NCBI GenBank assembly: GCA_947624725.1
Contig: CANQLP010000027.1
Span: 1-17,089, forward strand
Direction: 5' to 3'
DNA length: 17,089 nucleotides
Source: an uncultured Clostridia bacterium
Lineage (GTDB): Bacteria > Bacillota_A > Clostridia > TANB77 > CAG-508
Part shown: positions 1 through 6,499 of the stretch, one piece after another
Layout of the letters: each line of letters opens with the position of its first letter
How positions within the stretch are numbered: position 1 is the stretch's first letter
Made by a program: the position numbers and the translations under genes
Notes under the pieces: generated by a model
Seen by the model: only the letters and a program-made list of their open reading frames with translations
Database searches by the model: none
Told to the model about the DNA's origin: nothing

Positions 1-129
1 TGTCCTCCTGGAACAAAAAGAAAATGTACAATTAGAAATCAAGTACCAGGAAGCATATCATTTGTTCCATCAGTAGCCGGTCTAATTATAGCAGGAGAGG
101 TTATAAAAGACATATCACTTTTTAGATGA
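1..129 (+). CDS. tRNA threonylcarbamoyladenosine dehydratase TcdA-like, C-terminal end (partial)
   Basis: Only the last 42 codons are in the window, read from base 1 in frame 1 to TGA at 127-129. The visible peptide starts CPPGTKRK and ends with GSISFVPSVAGLIIAGEV followed by IKDISLFR. This resembles the end of ThiF/MoeB/HesA-family TcdA (CsdL/YgdL) proteins, in which a 'G-S-x-x-F-V-P-x-x-x-G-L' helix closes the E1-like fold; TcdA makes cyclic t6A in tRNA using ATP. The CPPG glycine (GGA) and the PGS glycine (GGA) here carry no extra C, a useful contrast with the shifted genes downstream. The call rests on a short tail, so it is moderate; another E1-like enzyme is possible. Confidence 0.55.
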   Translation, partial: CPPGTKRKCTIRNQVPGSISFVPSVAGLIIAGEVIKDISLFR

Positions 130-158
130 TTATAATAAAATATAAAGGAGAGTTTGGT

Positions 159-704
159 ATGAAAAATAAGATTTTAATAATAGCGACAATAGCTATAGTA
201 ATTATAGCAGTATGTGTAATTGTATTTATTCCTAAAAATAATGATAATGGAGCTAAAAATGAAACTACAAGTGAGGTCAAAAAAACAACAAGTAATACAG
301 CCAAAAAAATAGATGCTGACCTAAATGAAAATGGAGATGTAGAAGTACTTTTAGAAAAACTAGACATTAAGAGTCCAACATTTATTACATATACTTCTGA
401 AAACGGTAATAAAATGGAGCTAGTTGCAGTAAAAGATTCTAGTGATAATATAGACATTGCATTTAATACATGCCAAGTTTGTAATGGCTCACCTAAAGCA
501 TATTTTGTATGGAAAAATAACAAATTAGTATGCGAAAATTGTGGAAATACTTTTTCATTAAAAACAATAGGGCAAAGTTCAGGAGGATGTAATCCTATGA
601 CTATATCAGATAGTGAAGTGACAAAAATAGAAAATGGCATACAAATTAGTAAAGTATTTTTAAGTAATAATGAAAGTTTATTTGCAAATGTAGAGGAACA
701 TTAA
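159..704 (+). CDS. DUF2318 domain protein, membrane-anchored Cys-rich (probable metal-binding)
   Basis: 181 residues. I chose ATG 159 because AAAGGAG at 145-151 lies just upstream, not the earlier in-frame start at 126. An N-terminal hydrophobic segment (about residues 4-25) should anchor it with the rest outside the membrane. A Lys/Asn/Thr-rich linker (26-55) follows. The C-terminal domain has the DUF2318 pattern: C105-x2-C108, then C125-x2-C128-G, then IG and GGCNP with C144. In this family the cysteines are thought to bind a metal or Fe-S centre, and genes are often near metal-transport or cytochrome genes. Here the next gene (19 bp away) is an HMA-SafE-cupredoxin fusion, so a shared role in metal handling is inferred. 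The minus-strand reading across the same bases is a shadow. Confidence 0.75.
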   Translation: MKNKILIIATIAIVIIAVCVIVFIPKNNDNGAKNETTSEVKKTTSNTAKKIDADLNENGDVEVLLEKLDIKSPTFITYTSENGNKMELVAVKDSSDNIDIAFNTCQVCNGSPKAYFVWKNNKLVCENCGNTFSLKTIGQSSGGCNPMTISDSEVTKIENGIQISKVFLSNNESLFANVEEH

Positions 705-723
705 ATAAAAGGAAAAAGTAGAT

Positions 724-2020
724 ATGGAAGAAAAACTTAATATTAAGGTTAAGGGAATGTTTTGCACAGGGTGTGAGACAAGGATTAAAAATGCACTACT
801 TAGTTTAGAAGGAATTTTTGATGTGACTGCGAGTTATAATAATGGAGAAGTAAAAGTAAGTTATGATAAAAATTTATTATCGCCAAAAGATATAGAAGAT
901 AAAATTACAGATTTGGATTACGAAATAGTAAAAGAAAATGAACAAAAAGAAAATAACTTAACAACTTTATGTGTATTAGTCATTTTAATAGCATTATACA
1001 TAATATTTAATCATTTAGGATGGCTTAAAATATTTAACATTTTTCCTACAATAGAATCAACAATGAGCTATGGAATGATATTTGTTGTTGGAATACTTAC
1101 TTCTGTACATTGTATAGCTATGTGTGGAGGAATAAATTTATCACAAAGTATAGTAAGTAATAGAAATGGAGCGAAAATAACGGCATCAAATTTAGCATAT
1201 AATTTAGGTAGAGTTATTTCGTATACAATAGTTGGTGGAATTGTACGGAGTTATAGGTTCAGTTATTACTTTAAATGGTGTATTTAGAGGAATAGTTGCA
1301 ATTATTGCAGGATTAGCAATGATTGTGATGTCTATAAATATGCTTGGTATATTTCCTATTTTAAGAAAATTTAATATTAAGATGCCAAAGGGAATTATTA
1401 ATATATTAAATAAGAGCAAAAAGGGAAAATCATCTTTTTATATTGGACTTATAAACGGATTTATGCCATGTGGTCCATTACAGGCTATGCAAATTTATGC
1501 TCTATCTACTGGTAGTTTTATAGGTGGTGCAATTTCAATGCTTTTATTTGGATTAGGAACATTTCCTTTAATGTTTGGTTTTGGTCTTATTGCAGGAAAA
1601 CTAAACAAAAAATTTGCAAAACAACTACTTAAAATATCAAGTATCATAATATTTGTTTTAGGAATTAGTATGCTCGGAAATGGACTAGCATTGTCTGGAA
1701 TTAGTATAAACATTGCAGATAATAGTTATGAAAATATGGCAGAAGTAGTTGGAGATTATCAAGAAATAACAACTTATGTTGACTATGGTAGTTATGAAAG
1801 CATAACGGTAAAAAAAGATATTCCTGTAAAATGGCATATTATAGTTCCAGAAGGGAAGTTAAATGGATGCAACAATGAAATAATAATTCCTCAATATGAT
1901 ATTAGCATAAAACTTAATCAAGGAGAAAACATAGTAGAATTTACGCCAAATGAAAGTGGTAATGTTCCATATTCTTGCTGGATGGGAATGATAAAAAGTA
2001 ATATCAAAGTAATAGATTAA
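724..2020 (+). CDS. HMA - sulfite exporter TauE/SafE (UreH-like) - cupredoxin fusion protein, read with one +1 shift at CGG
   Basis: 431 residues if one C at 1246 is skipped. Residues 1-70 form a heavy-metal-associated domain with GMFCTGCE (C14-x2-C17). A membrane domain of about six helices follows, carrying HCIAMCGG (129-136) and NGFMPCGPLQAM, the paired cysteine motifs of the SafE/DsbD-like family. The last ~90 residues look like a cupredoxin-type domain with PEGKLNGCNNEI and a YSCWMGM end (Cys/Met ligands). Copper or another soft metal is the likely substrate; export versus delivery cannot be decided. In the zero frame the protein stops at about codon 187. The +1 frame from 1247 continues as GVIGSVITLNGVFRG, so both halves belong together: 174 codons before and 257 after. 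RBS is GGAAAAAG at 711-718. It probably shares a transcript with the DUF2318 gene. Confidence 0.8.
1246..1249 (+). other. +1 shift site 1: GTA-CGGA in SafE fusion
   Basis: CGG is in frame with ATG 724 (codon 175). Reading GGA at 1247-1249 as Gly175 restores the SafE membrane domain through to TAA at 2018. Confidence 0.85.
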
Positions 2021-2061
2021 GAGATAAATGTAATTCTTTATTATATGAGGAGAAAGTATAT

Positions 2062-2271
2062 ATGAAAAAATATTTGAAGTATTTAATTTATATAGTTATT
2101 CCTATTATTGCAGTATTTTTATGTAGGGTATTAAAATTAGCACAAGGTGAAAAAATTGAAGAAATTATAGGAGGTATAATGCTTGGGATATTTTTAGATA
2201 TTATTCTTTGTATTATAGATATTATTTTATGTGTTATAAACAAATCAAAAACAAAAAAGAAATTTATTTGA
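2062..2271 (+). CDS. Small two-helix membrane protein, unknown function
   Basis: 69 residues with two hydrophobic stretches (about 6-27 and 39-59) separated by a short charged segment (GEKIEE), and a Lys-rich C-terminus (KSKTKKK). The RBS GAGGAGA at 2047-2053 is well placed for ATG 2062. It lies 41 bp after the SafE fusion and 26 bp before the deaminase gene, so it may be co-transcribed. I do not recognise a family. The topology suggests both termini on the same side, with the basic C-terminus cytosolic. It is real-looking because of its RBS and its coding-like composition. Confidence 0.6.
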   Translation: MKKYLKYLIYIVIPIIAVFLCRVLKLAQGEKIEEIIGGIMLGIFLDIILCIIDIILCVINKSKTKKKFI

Positions 2272-2297
2272 TATATTAATAAAATGGAGGATTGAGT

Positions 2298-2747
2298 ATG
2301 CAAAAATATATTGATAAAGCAATAGAACTTGCTAAATTAGGAGTTAAAAATTTAGAAGGTGGTCCATTTGGAGCAATTGTTGTTAAAGATAATAAAATAA
2401 TTGGCTATGGAAATAATAAAGTTTTAAAAGAAAAAGACCCAACGGCACATGCTGAAATAATTGCTATTCGTGATGCATGTAAAAGATTAAATACTTATGA
2501 TTTAACTGATTGTGTTATTTATTCCACTAGTGAACCTTGCCCTATGTGCTTATCAGCAATTATTTGGTCTAATATTAAAGAAATTTATTTTGCAACTAAT
2601 AGAAAAGAGGTTGCAGAAATTGGATTTCGAGATGATATGATATATAATTATTTAGAAAATAAAGAGAAAGATATTTTAGAAATTCATCAGATTGAAAATA
2701 AAAAATGTCAAGAACTACTTGAAAATTATAATCATGAAATTTATTAA
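2298..2747 (+). CDS. Nucleoside/nucleobase deaminase (CMP/dCMP-type zinc deaminase, guanine deaminase or TadA-like)
   Basis: 149 residues from ATG 2298; GGAGG at 2286-2290 sits 7 bases upstream, which rules out the in-frame TTG at 2292. The zinc and catalytic motifs are intact: H51-A-E53 (the glutamate is the proton shuttle) and P80-C81-P-M-C84. The N-terminal GGPFGAIVV matches the substrate-loop of the guanine-deaminase/TadA branch. C-terminal features (R-K-E-V-A-E-I-G-F-R-D-D around 100-115) look more like GuaD than TadA, so guanine deaminase in purine salvage is somewhat favoured, but tRNA A34 deaminase cannot be excluded. An ACG-GCA junction at 2441-2446 contains CGG out of frame and does not disturb reading. 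Confidence 0.8.
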   Translation: MQKYIDKAIELAKLGVKNLEGGPFGAIVVKDNKIIGYGNNKVLKEKDPTAHAEIIAIRDACKRLNTYDLTDCVIYSTSEPCPMCLSAIIWSNIKEIYFATNRKEVAEIGFRDDMIYNYLENKEKDILEIHQIENKKCQELLENYNHEIY

Positions 2748-2871
2748 AAACTTTCTATAGTAGGGATATATAGTATAAAATACTTTTAAGAAATGAGAGA
2801 GTATGAGTGAAAAGGTTTTGCGTTGTATAAATTAATGATTACAAAACCAAAAGAAAATTTATAAAAACAAG
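2748..2871. other. Intergenic stretch before toxin locus
   Basis: No gene seen. A possible stem GGTTTTG (2814-2820) pairs with CAAAACC (2842-2848) around a 21-base AT-rich loop; there is no following T-run, so it is not a convincing terminator. Confidence 0.3.
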
Positions 2872-2900
2872 TAGACATTTCAAAGTAAATATTGTAAAAT
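2872..2900 (+). promoter_or_regulatory. Promoter for the small toxin mRNA
   Basis: TAGACA (2872-2877), a 17-base spacer, then TAAAAT (2895-2900), a good sigma-A-type match. It would start a transcript near 2907-2910 with a ~75-base leader before the toxin ORF. Confidence 0.6.
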
Positions 2901-2984
2901 AATTATCATAGAAAGTAAGATAAGCAAATGTGTAGTTGCCCTTTGACCTTGATATCTAATCAAGAGTTAGGGGGGTGAGGCTTT

Positions 2985-3095
2985 ATGTTAGAGATTTTAG
3001 CATTCCTAGCAATAGGATTAATGATTTCAATAACAATAAATTTAGCCTTGCTATGTATTATATACATACAATGGGTTAATAGATATATAAGATAA
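2985..3095 (+). CDS. Short hydrophobic (holin-like) type I toxin peptide
   Basis: 36 residues: an acidic N-terminus (MLEI), one long hydrophobic helix (about residues 4-30) and a basic tail (VNRYIR). It is preceded by a very strong Shine-Dalgarno run, GGGGGGTGAGG at 2970-2980. This architecture (single membrane helix, Lys/Arg tail, strong SD, convergent antisense RNA over its 3' end) is that of Gram-positive type I toxins such as the TxpA/BsrG/Fst group and the many 'putative holin-like toxin' genes; exact family membership is not provable here. Its 5' leader (AATGTGTAGTT at 2927-2937) is complementary to AACTACACATT at 3098-3108 in the 3' end, so the full-length mRNA could close end-to-end and hide the SD, as in other type I systems. 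Expected action is membrane damage when unrepressed. Confidence 0.7.
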   Translation: MLEILAFLAIGLMISITINLALLCIIYIQWVNRYIR

Positions 3096-3186
3096 AAAAC
3101 TACACATTGCTTAAAAACCGATTACAAGGCAATGTGTAGTTACCAATATATTTGGGCGACCACGCTTTTGTGATTGCTTACTTTCT
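3091..3186 (-). ncRNA. Antisense RNA (antitoxin) opposite the toxin 3' end
   Basis: Minus-strand promoter at 3193-3222 would start near 3186. The transcript of roughly 95 bases runs leftward and stops at the hairpin 3099-3140 followed by TTTTTTATC (complement of 3091-3098). It overlaps the last bases and 3' UTR of the toxin mRNA, so it can base-pair with it. Start and end are predicted, not measured. Confidence 0.65.
3099..3140. terminator. Bidirectional hairpin terminator of toxin/antitoxin pair
   Basis: Perfect 12-bp inverted repeat: ACTACACATTGC (3099-3110) and GCAATGTGTAGT (3129-3140), loop 18 bases. A run of six T follows on the minus strand, so it best terminates the antisense RNA. Confidence 0.75.
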
Positions 3187-3192
3187 ATACTT

Positions 3193-3222
3193 ATTATACA
3201 ACAAAATGAGCTAAAAAGTCAA
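3193..3222 (-). promoter_or_regulatory. Promoter of the antisense RNA
   Basis: On the minus strand TTGACT (complement of 3217-3222), an 18-base spacer and a perfect TATAAT (complement of 3193-3198). It is stronger than the toxin promoter, as expected for an antitoxin RNA in excess. The initial transcribed sequence TATAGAAAGTAAG is nearly shared with the toxin mRNA start (around 2909-2920). Confidence 0.75.
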
Positions 3223-3306
3223 TAGAAGAATAAAAGAGCATGTAAATTTGATGAAAAATTTTTATAATACTATAATATATAAATTTTTAGAACAGATGAT
3301 AATTAA

Positions 3307-3334
3307 ATACAAGGCTTAAATGCCTTGTATTTTT
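3307..3334 (+). terminator. Hairpin terminator in repeat copy 1
   Basis: Perfect 9-bp stem ATACAAGGC (3307-3315) / GCCTTGTAT (3322-3330), 6-base loop, then TTTT. Its right arm overlaps the -35 (TTGTAT 3325-3330) of the uvrB promoter. Confidence 0.7.
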
Positions 3335-3353
3335 GCATAAAAAATGGTAAAAT
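3325..3353 (+). promoter_or_regulatory. Putative uvrB-type promoter, copy 1
   Basis: TTGTAT (3325-3330), 17-base spacer, TAAAAT (3348-3353). The same ATGGTAAAATA box precedes full uvrB at 7294-7304, and a similar one precedes ftsY, which supports it as a real promoter element. Confidence 0.5.
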
Positions 3354-3412
3354 ACTAAATGCAAAGGAGAAAATATAAAATGTTCAAAATTCATTCAGAC
3401 TATAAGCCTACC

Positions 3413-3416
3413 CGGA
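3413..3416 (+). other. +1 shift site 2: ACC-CGGA in uvrB'
   Basis: CGG is codon 12 of the fragment. Skipping C gives GGA (Gly12) and DQPKA. It is the same site as 7362 in the full gene, but with different wobble bases (ACC-C-GGA versus ACT-C-GGC). Confidence 0.85.
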
Positions 3417-3500
3417 GACCAGCCAAAAGCAATAGAATATCTTGCAAAAGGAATAGAGGAAGGAAAAAAATTCCAGACACTTCTAGGTGTTACAGGCTCA

Positions 3501-3504
3501 CGGG
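3501..3504 (+). other. +1 shift site 3: TCA-CGGG in uvrB' Walker A
   Basis: In frame after site 2. Skipping C gives GGG (Gly41) inside GVTGSGKT. It is the same site as 7451, with TCA-C-GGG here and TCT-C-GGA there. Confidence 0.85.
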
Positions 3505-3683
3505 AAAACTTTCACAATGGCAAATGTAATAGAAAAAGTGCAAAAACCAACACTCGTTTTAGCACATAATAAGACCTTAGCAGGACAACTTTATTCAGAG
3601 TTCAAGGAGTTCTTCCCAGAAAATGCTGTTGAGTATTTTGTCTCATATTATGATTATTATCAGAAATGGCTTTATTTAGCCAC

Positions 3684-3750
3684 TTTTAGTCTATTTTAGT
3701 TTTATTTAGTTTAGTGAAAAATGACTAAATAAACCTAAATAACACTAAAA
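3684..3750. repeat. Imperfect inverted repeat just inside the left cassette junction
   Basis: Arms 3684-3711 and 3723-3750 match at 23 of 28 positions as inverted repeats, with an 11-base loop. They are made of TTTAG/CTAAA units. It begins 21 bases after the point where uvrB' homology stops. It could be a recombinase-binding site, a transcription terminator or both. Confidence 0.55.
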
Positions 3751-3820
3751 AATACTTAATGAATAAAATAAGTTTGTGACCCAATTCGTAAAAATATAAG
3801 TTTAAGAGAGGAGAAATTAA

Positions 3821-4849
3821 ATGACAAATGATTTATTATTACTTGATAAAAATATAAATCCTATTTTTGAAGAAATTAGAAATTTAATAAACAACAGTAG
3901 AAATAGAGTATATAGTGTAGTAAATACAGAAATGCTTAATTTATATTGGAATATAGGAAAAGTTATAATGGAAATTCAGCAAGGAAATGAGCGAGCTAGC
4001 TATGGAGATGCTGTTTTACAAAAATTATCAGAAAAACTTACAAATGAGTTTGGAAAAGGGTTTTCAGCCAGAAATTTGAGAACAATGAGAAGATTTTATT
4101 TAATGTATCCAATTTGGAAGACAGTGTCTGCCAAATTAAGTTGGTCACATTATTTAGAACTAATCAAGATAGAGGAGGAAAATAAAAGAAAGTTCTATTT
4201 AAATGAATGTATTAATTCTAGATGGAGTGTTAGAGAACTACAAAGGCAAAAAGATTCACTATTATATGAAAGATTAATATTGTCACAAGATAAAGCAAAA
4301 GTGCGAGAACTGGCCGAGAAAGGACAAGTATTAAAAACAGGAAAAGATTTAGTAAAAGACCCTTTCGTGCTTGAATTTCTAGATATTAAAGAAAATACTT
4401 CATATTTAGAAAGTGACCTAGAAAGGAATATATTAGAACATTTAAAAGAATTTTTACTAGAACTAGGTAAAGGATTTAGTTTTGTAGGAAATCAAGTAAG
4501 ATTAACTCTAGAAGAAGATCATTTTTATCCTGATTTAGTTTTCTATAATAGGTTAGTGAAGTGCTTTGTAATAATAGATTTAAAGATAGGAAAAATAACA
4601 CATCAAGATATAGGGCAAATGCAAATGTACGTTAATTATTATGACAGGGAAATAAAAACTAATGATGAAAATCCTACTGTTGGTATATTATTAAGTACAG
4701 ATAGAAATAAAACAGTTGTTAAATATACTTTACCAGAAAATAATGAAACTATATTTGCGTCAGAATACAAATTACATTTACCTACCGAAGAAGAATTAAT
4801 TGAGGCAATTGAAGAGGAAAAAAAGAATTTAGAACTAAACGAAAATTAA
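3821..4849 (+). CDS. DUF1016 / PDDEXK nuclease domain protein (YhcG family)
   Basis: 342 residues, full family length; RBS AGAGGAG at 3807-3813. The N-terminal helical DUF1016_N domain (about 10-165) contains LYWNIGKVI, SYGDAVLQKLS, GFSARNLRTMRRFY and LSWSHYLELI, all typical. The C-terminal nuclease domain (about 185-320) shows the PD-(D/E)xK arrangement: FYPDLVFYN with D238, then VIIDLK with D253 and K255, and an acidic helix start (LESDLERNI, 197-205). The family occurs near restriction and mobile loci and is thought to act on DNA, but its role is not firmly known. It is the first gene of the cassette inserted at uvrB and contains no CGG at all. An integrase is absent from the cassette, so this enzyme is cargo rather than the obvious mover. 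Confidence 0.85.
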   Translation: MTNDLLLLDKNINPIFEEIRNLINNSRNRVYSVVNTEMLNLYWNIGKVIMEIQQGNERASYGDAVLQKLSEKLTNEFGKGFSARNLRTMRRFYLMYPIWKTVSAKLSWSHYLELIKIEEENKRKFYLNECINSRWSVRELQRQKDSLLYERLILSQDKAKVRELAEKGQVLKTGKDLVKDPFVLEFLDIKENTSYLESDLERNILEHLKEFLLELGKGFSFVGNQVRLTLEEDHFYPDLVFYNRLVKCFVIIDLKIGKITHQDIGQMQMYVNYYDREIKTNDENPTVGILLSTDRNKTVVKYTLPENNETIFASEYKLHLPTEEELIEAIEEEKKNLELNEN

Positions 4850-4984
4850 GTATGTGCAAAATTTGAGCATACTGCAAATAACAGAAAAATATCTCATAAA
4901 CAGGCAATAAATAAAGCTAACACAGAATAAAACAAGATGAACAATATATTCCAAGAATGGATAAAATGTATAAGAGGTATCTAA

Positions 4985-5836
4985 ATGAAAATAAATAAGA
5001 ATGAAAAAAATGTTACTGAAAACAAAATTAATAATGAGCCTAACATAAACGAACTAATTAATGATATTGAAAATTCTTTAAGAAATTTTATAAGTTTTGC
5101 ATTAGATATAAAGTATGGTGCAAATTGGATAGAAGAATTGAAAATATCTAAGGATAGAATTAAATGTTGGAATGATAAAATGCAAGAAGAATTGAAAAAA
5201 ATGAAAGGTTCTACTATTGAAAAAAGACTTATTTACTATAGTGATTTTTATGATTTACAAACTATTATATTTAAATATTGGGATGATGTATTTAAAGAAG
5301 CATTTTATGATAAAAAAGAGATGGAAGTATTTTTAGATATTATAATTTCTTATAGAAACGCTATTGCTCATAATAGAAAACTATTGCAGCATCAAAAAAA
5401 ACTATTAATAGGGATATGTGGAAGAATAAAATATATGATAACAGAATATAGAGCAGACAAAGATAATGAAGATAGTTATTATCCTAAAATACAAAATGTA
5501 TTAGTTAATGGATTTGATATATGCGATTCATTTGAATCATATGAACTGTCTAAAAAACATTATCATATAGATGATGAAATAGAGGCAATTGTGAATGTAA
5601 TTAGTCCACCTTATGTAAGCGTAAAATATTCTATATTTATTTCTAATAAAGATTTATATGATATTGAAGATTTCTTACATTTTGATAATAATAATAATAA
5701 GATTATAAAATTATCAAAAAACGATGTACCAAATACAAATTTGTATGTTTTTATAAAATCTGATCAAGAATTTCATCGTTTTAAAAATATAGATGGTAGA
5801 GAAGAATATATGATAAGAGTTTTACCTAATAAATAA
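4985..5836 (+). CDS. HEPN-domain protein (Swt1-like), putative RNase
   Basis: 283 residues. A helical N-terminal half (about 24-150) resembles Swt1-like HEPN domains: WIEELKISKDRIKCWNDKM, then LIYYSDFYDLQTII and YRNAIAHNR. The last holds the HEPN catalytic pattern R124-x4-H129 (R-NAIA-H), which in active members cleaves RNA. The C-terminal half (about 165-283) is more beta-rich, ends in the segment EEYMIRVLPNK, and has no family I recognise; it may sense or bind a ligand. The start is preceded only by a weak SD (AGAGG at 4972-4976), so it may be translated poorly. Its position between the PDDEXK gene and a second HEPN gene suggests a defence or toxin role; this is inference. Confidence 0.65.
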   Translation: MKINKNEKNVTENKINNEPNINELINDIENSLRNFISFALDIKYGANWIEELKISKDRIKCWNDKMQEELKKMKGSTIEKRLIYYSDFYDLQTIIFKYWDDVFKEAFYDKKEMEVFLDIIISYRNAIAHNRKLLQHQKKLLIGICGRIKYMITEYRADKDNEDSYYPKIQNVLVNGFDICDSFESYELSKKHYHIDDEIEAIVNVISPPYVSVKYSIFISNKDLYDIEDFLHFDNNNNKIIKLSKNDVPNTNLYVFIKSDQEFHRFKNIDGREEYMIRVLPNK

Positions 5837-5984
5837 AAAAACATGACATATTATGGATAATAAAAAATAATTATAAAAATTTTTGAGTTGGTAGAAATAA
5901 ATTATTGATGGAGTGGGGTTGTATAATAATACTAAGAAAAAAACTATGCATAGGAATATTTAATAGAAAAAGGAGGTGAATAAT

Positions 5985-6479
5985 ATGTCGATGATATACA
6001 ATTTTGATAAAGAGTTTGTGAAAAGAACAAAAGATGTACTAATAAATTGTTATAAAAATACAGACTATGAAGTAACTTTATTACTAAATTGTTTGTTAGC
6101 GTTAGTTTCATTACCAATGGAGAGAAAAAAAGTAATTGTCAAAGAGAATGTAGATATAAAGATTATAGAATTTCGAAAAAAATGTATAGATAAATTAAAC
6201 AATTTAAAAAACAATTATAAAGAAGAGATATTTAATTCAAAAGATAGGTATATTTTGAATCATATTAGAAATGCAATAGCACATTTACATATTAGCCTAG
6301 AAGAAAGCCCATATAATGGACAAATTCAAAATATTATTTTACGAGATGCAGAAGATATTCATAAATTTAAGGTCCAAGATTATAACTTTGCTATAAATAT
6401 TTCAGTAGAAAATTTAAAAGAATTTGCAATATATGTATCTGACGAATATATAAATACTTTTTTTAATGATAGTGATTAG
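5985..6479 (+). CDS. Second HEPN-family protein (pEK499_p136-like), putative RNase
   Basis: 164 residues from ATG 5985. The strong SD AGGAGG at 5971-5976 with 8-base spacing decides this start over GTG 5976, which overlaps the SD. The sequence is helical. An N-terminal part NFDKEFVKRTKDVLINCY and LLLNCLLALVSLPMER precede the motif ILNHIRNAIAHLHI, giving R95-x4-H100, the HEPN RNase signature in the same R-NAIA-H form as the previous gene. The spacing of the LLALVSLPMER helix relative to R-x4-H is like small HEPN nucleases of the pEK499_p136 type. A C-terminal strand-rich tail (KVQDYNFAINISVENLKEFA) follows. It lies 21 bp before the membrane-anchored protein, so these two are likely one operon. 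Confidence 0.65.
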   Translation: MSMIYNFDKEFVKRTKDVLINCYKNTDYEVTLLLNCLLALVSLPMERKKVIVKENVDIKIIEFRKKCIDKLNNLKNNYKEEIFNSKDRYILNHIRNAIAHLHISLEESPYNGQIQNIILRDAEDIHKFKVQDYNFAINISVENLKEFAIYVSDEYINTFFNDSD

Positions 6480-6499
6480 TAGATAGGAGGATTTGAAAA

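Larger units (their letters stand above)
3302..3663 (+). repeat. Direct repeat copy 1: uvrB leader and first ~94 codons
   Basis: This 362-bp block matches 7252-7613. The match starts at ATTAAATAC and ends exactly at the codon CAG. The coding part differs at 22 codons silently and at one codon by replacement (Glu27 here, Thr27 in copy 2), so the copies diverged while both were under protein-level selection. They flank the 3588-bp cassette 3664-7251. Confidence 0.9.
3380..3699 (+). pseudogene. uvrB: Truncated uvrB' (5' fragment, 94 UvrB codons plus 11 foreign codons), with two +1 CGG sites
   Basis: From ATG 3380 (RBS AAAGGAG 3363-3369) the reading is [11 protein letters not shown][G][10 protein letters not shown] ... 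GVTGS-[G]-KTFTMANV ... [10 protein letters not shown] if one C is skipped at 3413 and one at 3501. After CAG 3663 homology to UvrB ends abruptly. Eleven unrelated codons ([11 protein letters not shown]) precede TAG 3697-3699. The fragment keeps the Walker A loop but lacks the helicase and UVR domains, so it has no UvrB activity by itself. It is the left-hand remnant of uvrB at the junction with the cassette. Nearly all differences from copy 2 are silent, which means this was a working uvrB 5' end until recently rather than an old decayed duplicate. Whether the promoter and RBS still drive a 105-residue peptide is unknown. Confidence 0.85.

Noticed and set aside
122..640. 172-codon minus-strand frame opposite the DUF2318 gene
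   Set aside because: It is a shadow of a gene with clear motifs and RBS.
1676..1680. Out-of-frame CGG occurrences (e.g. CTC-GGA, AAC-GGA, ACG-GCA) as further shift sites
   Set aside because: The frame continues correctly across them without a shift, which shows the effect depends on CGG being the A-site codon.
2292..2300. TTG 2292 as start of the deaminase
   Set aside because: It sits only 2 bases after GGAGG; ATG 2298 has proper spacing.
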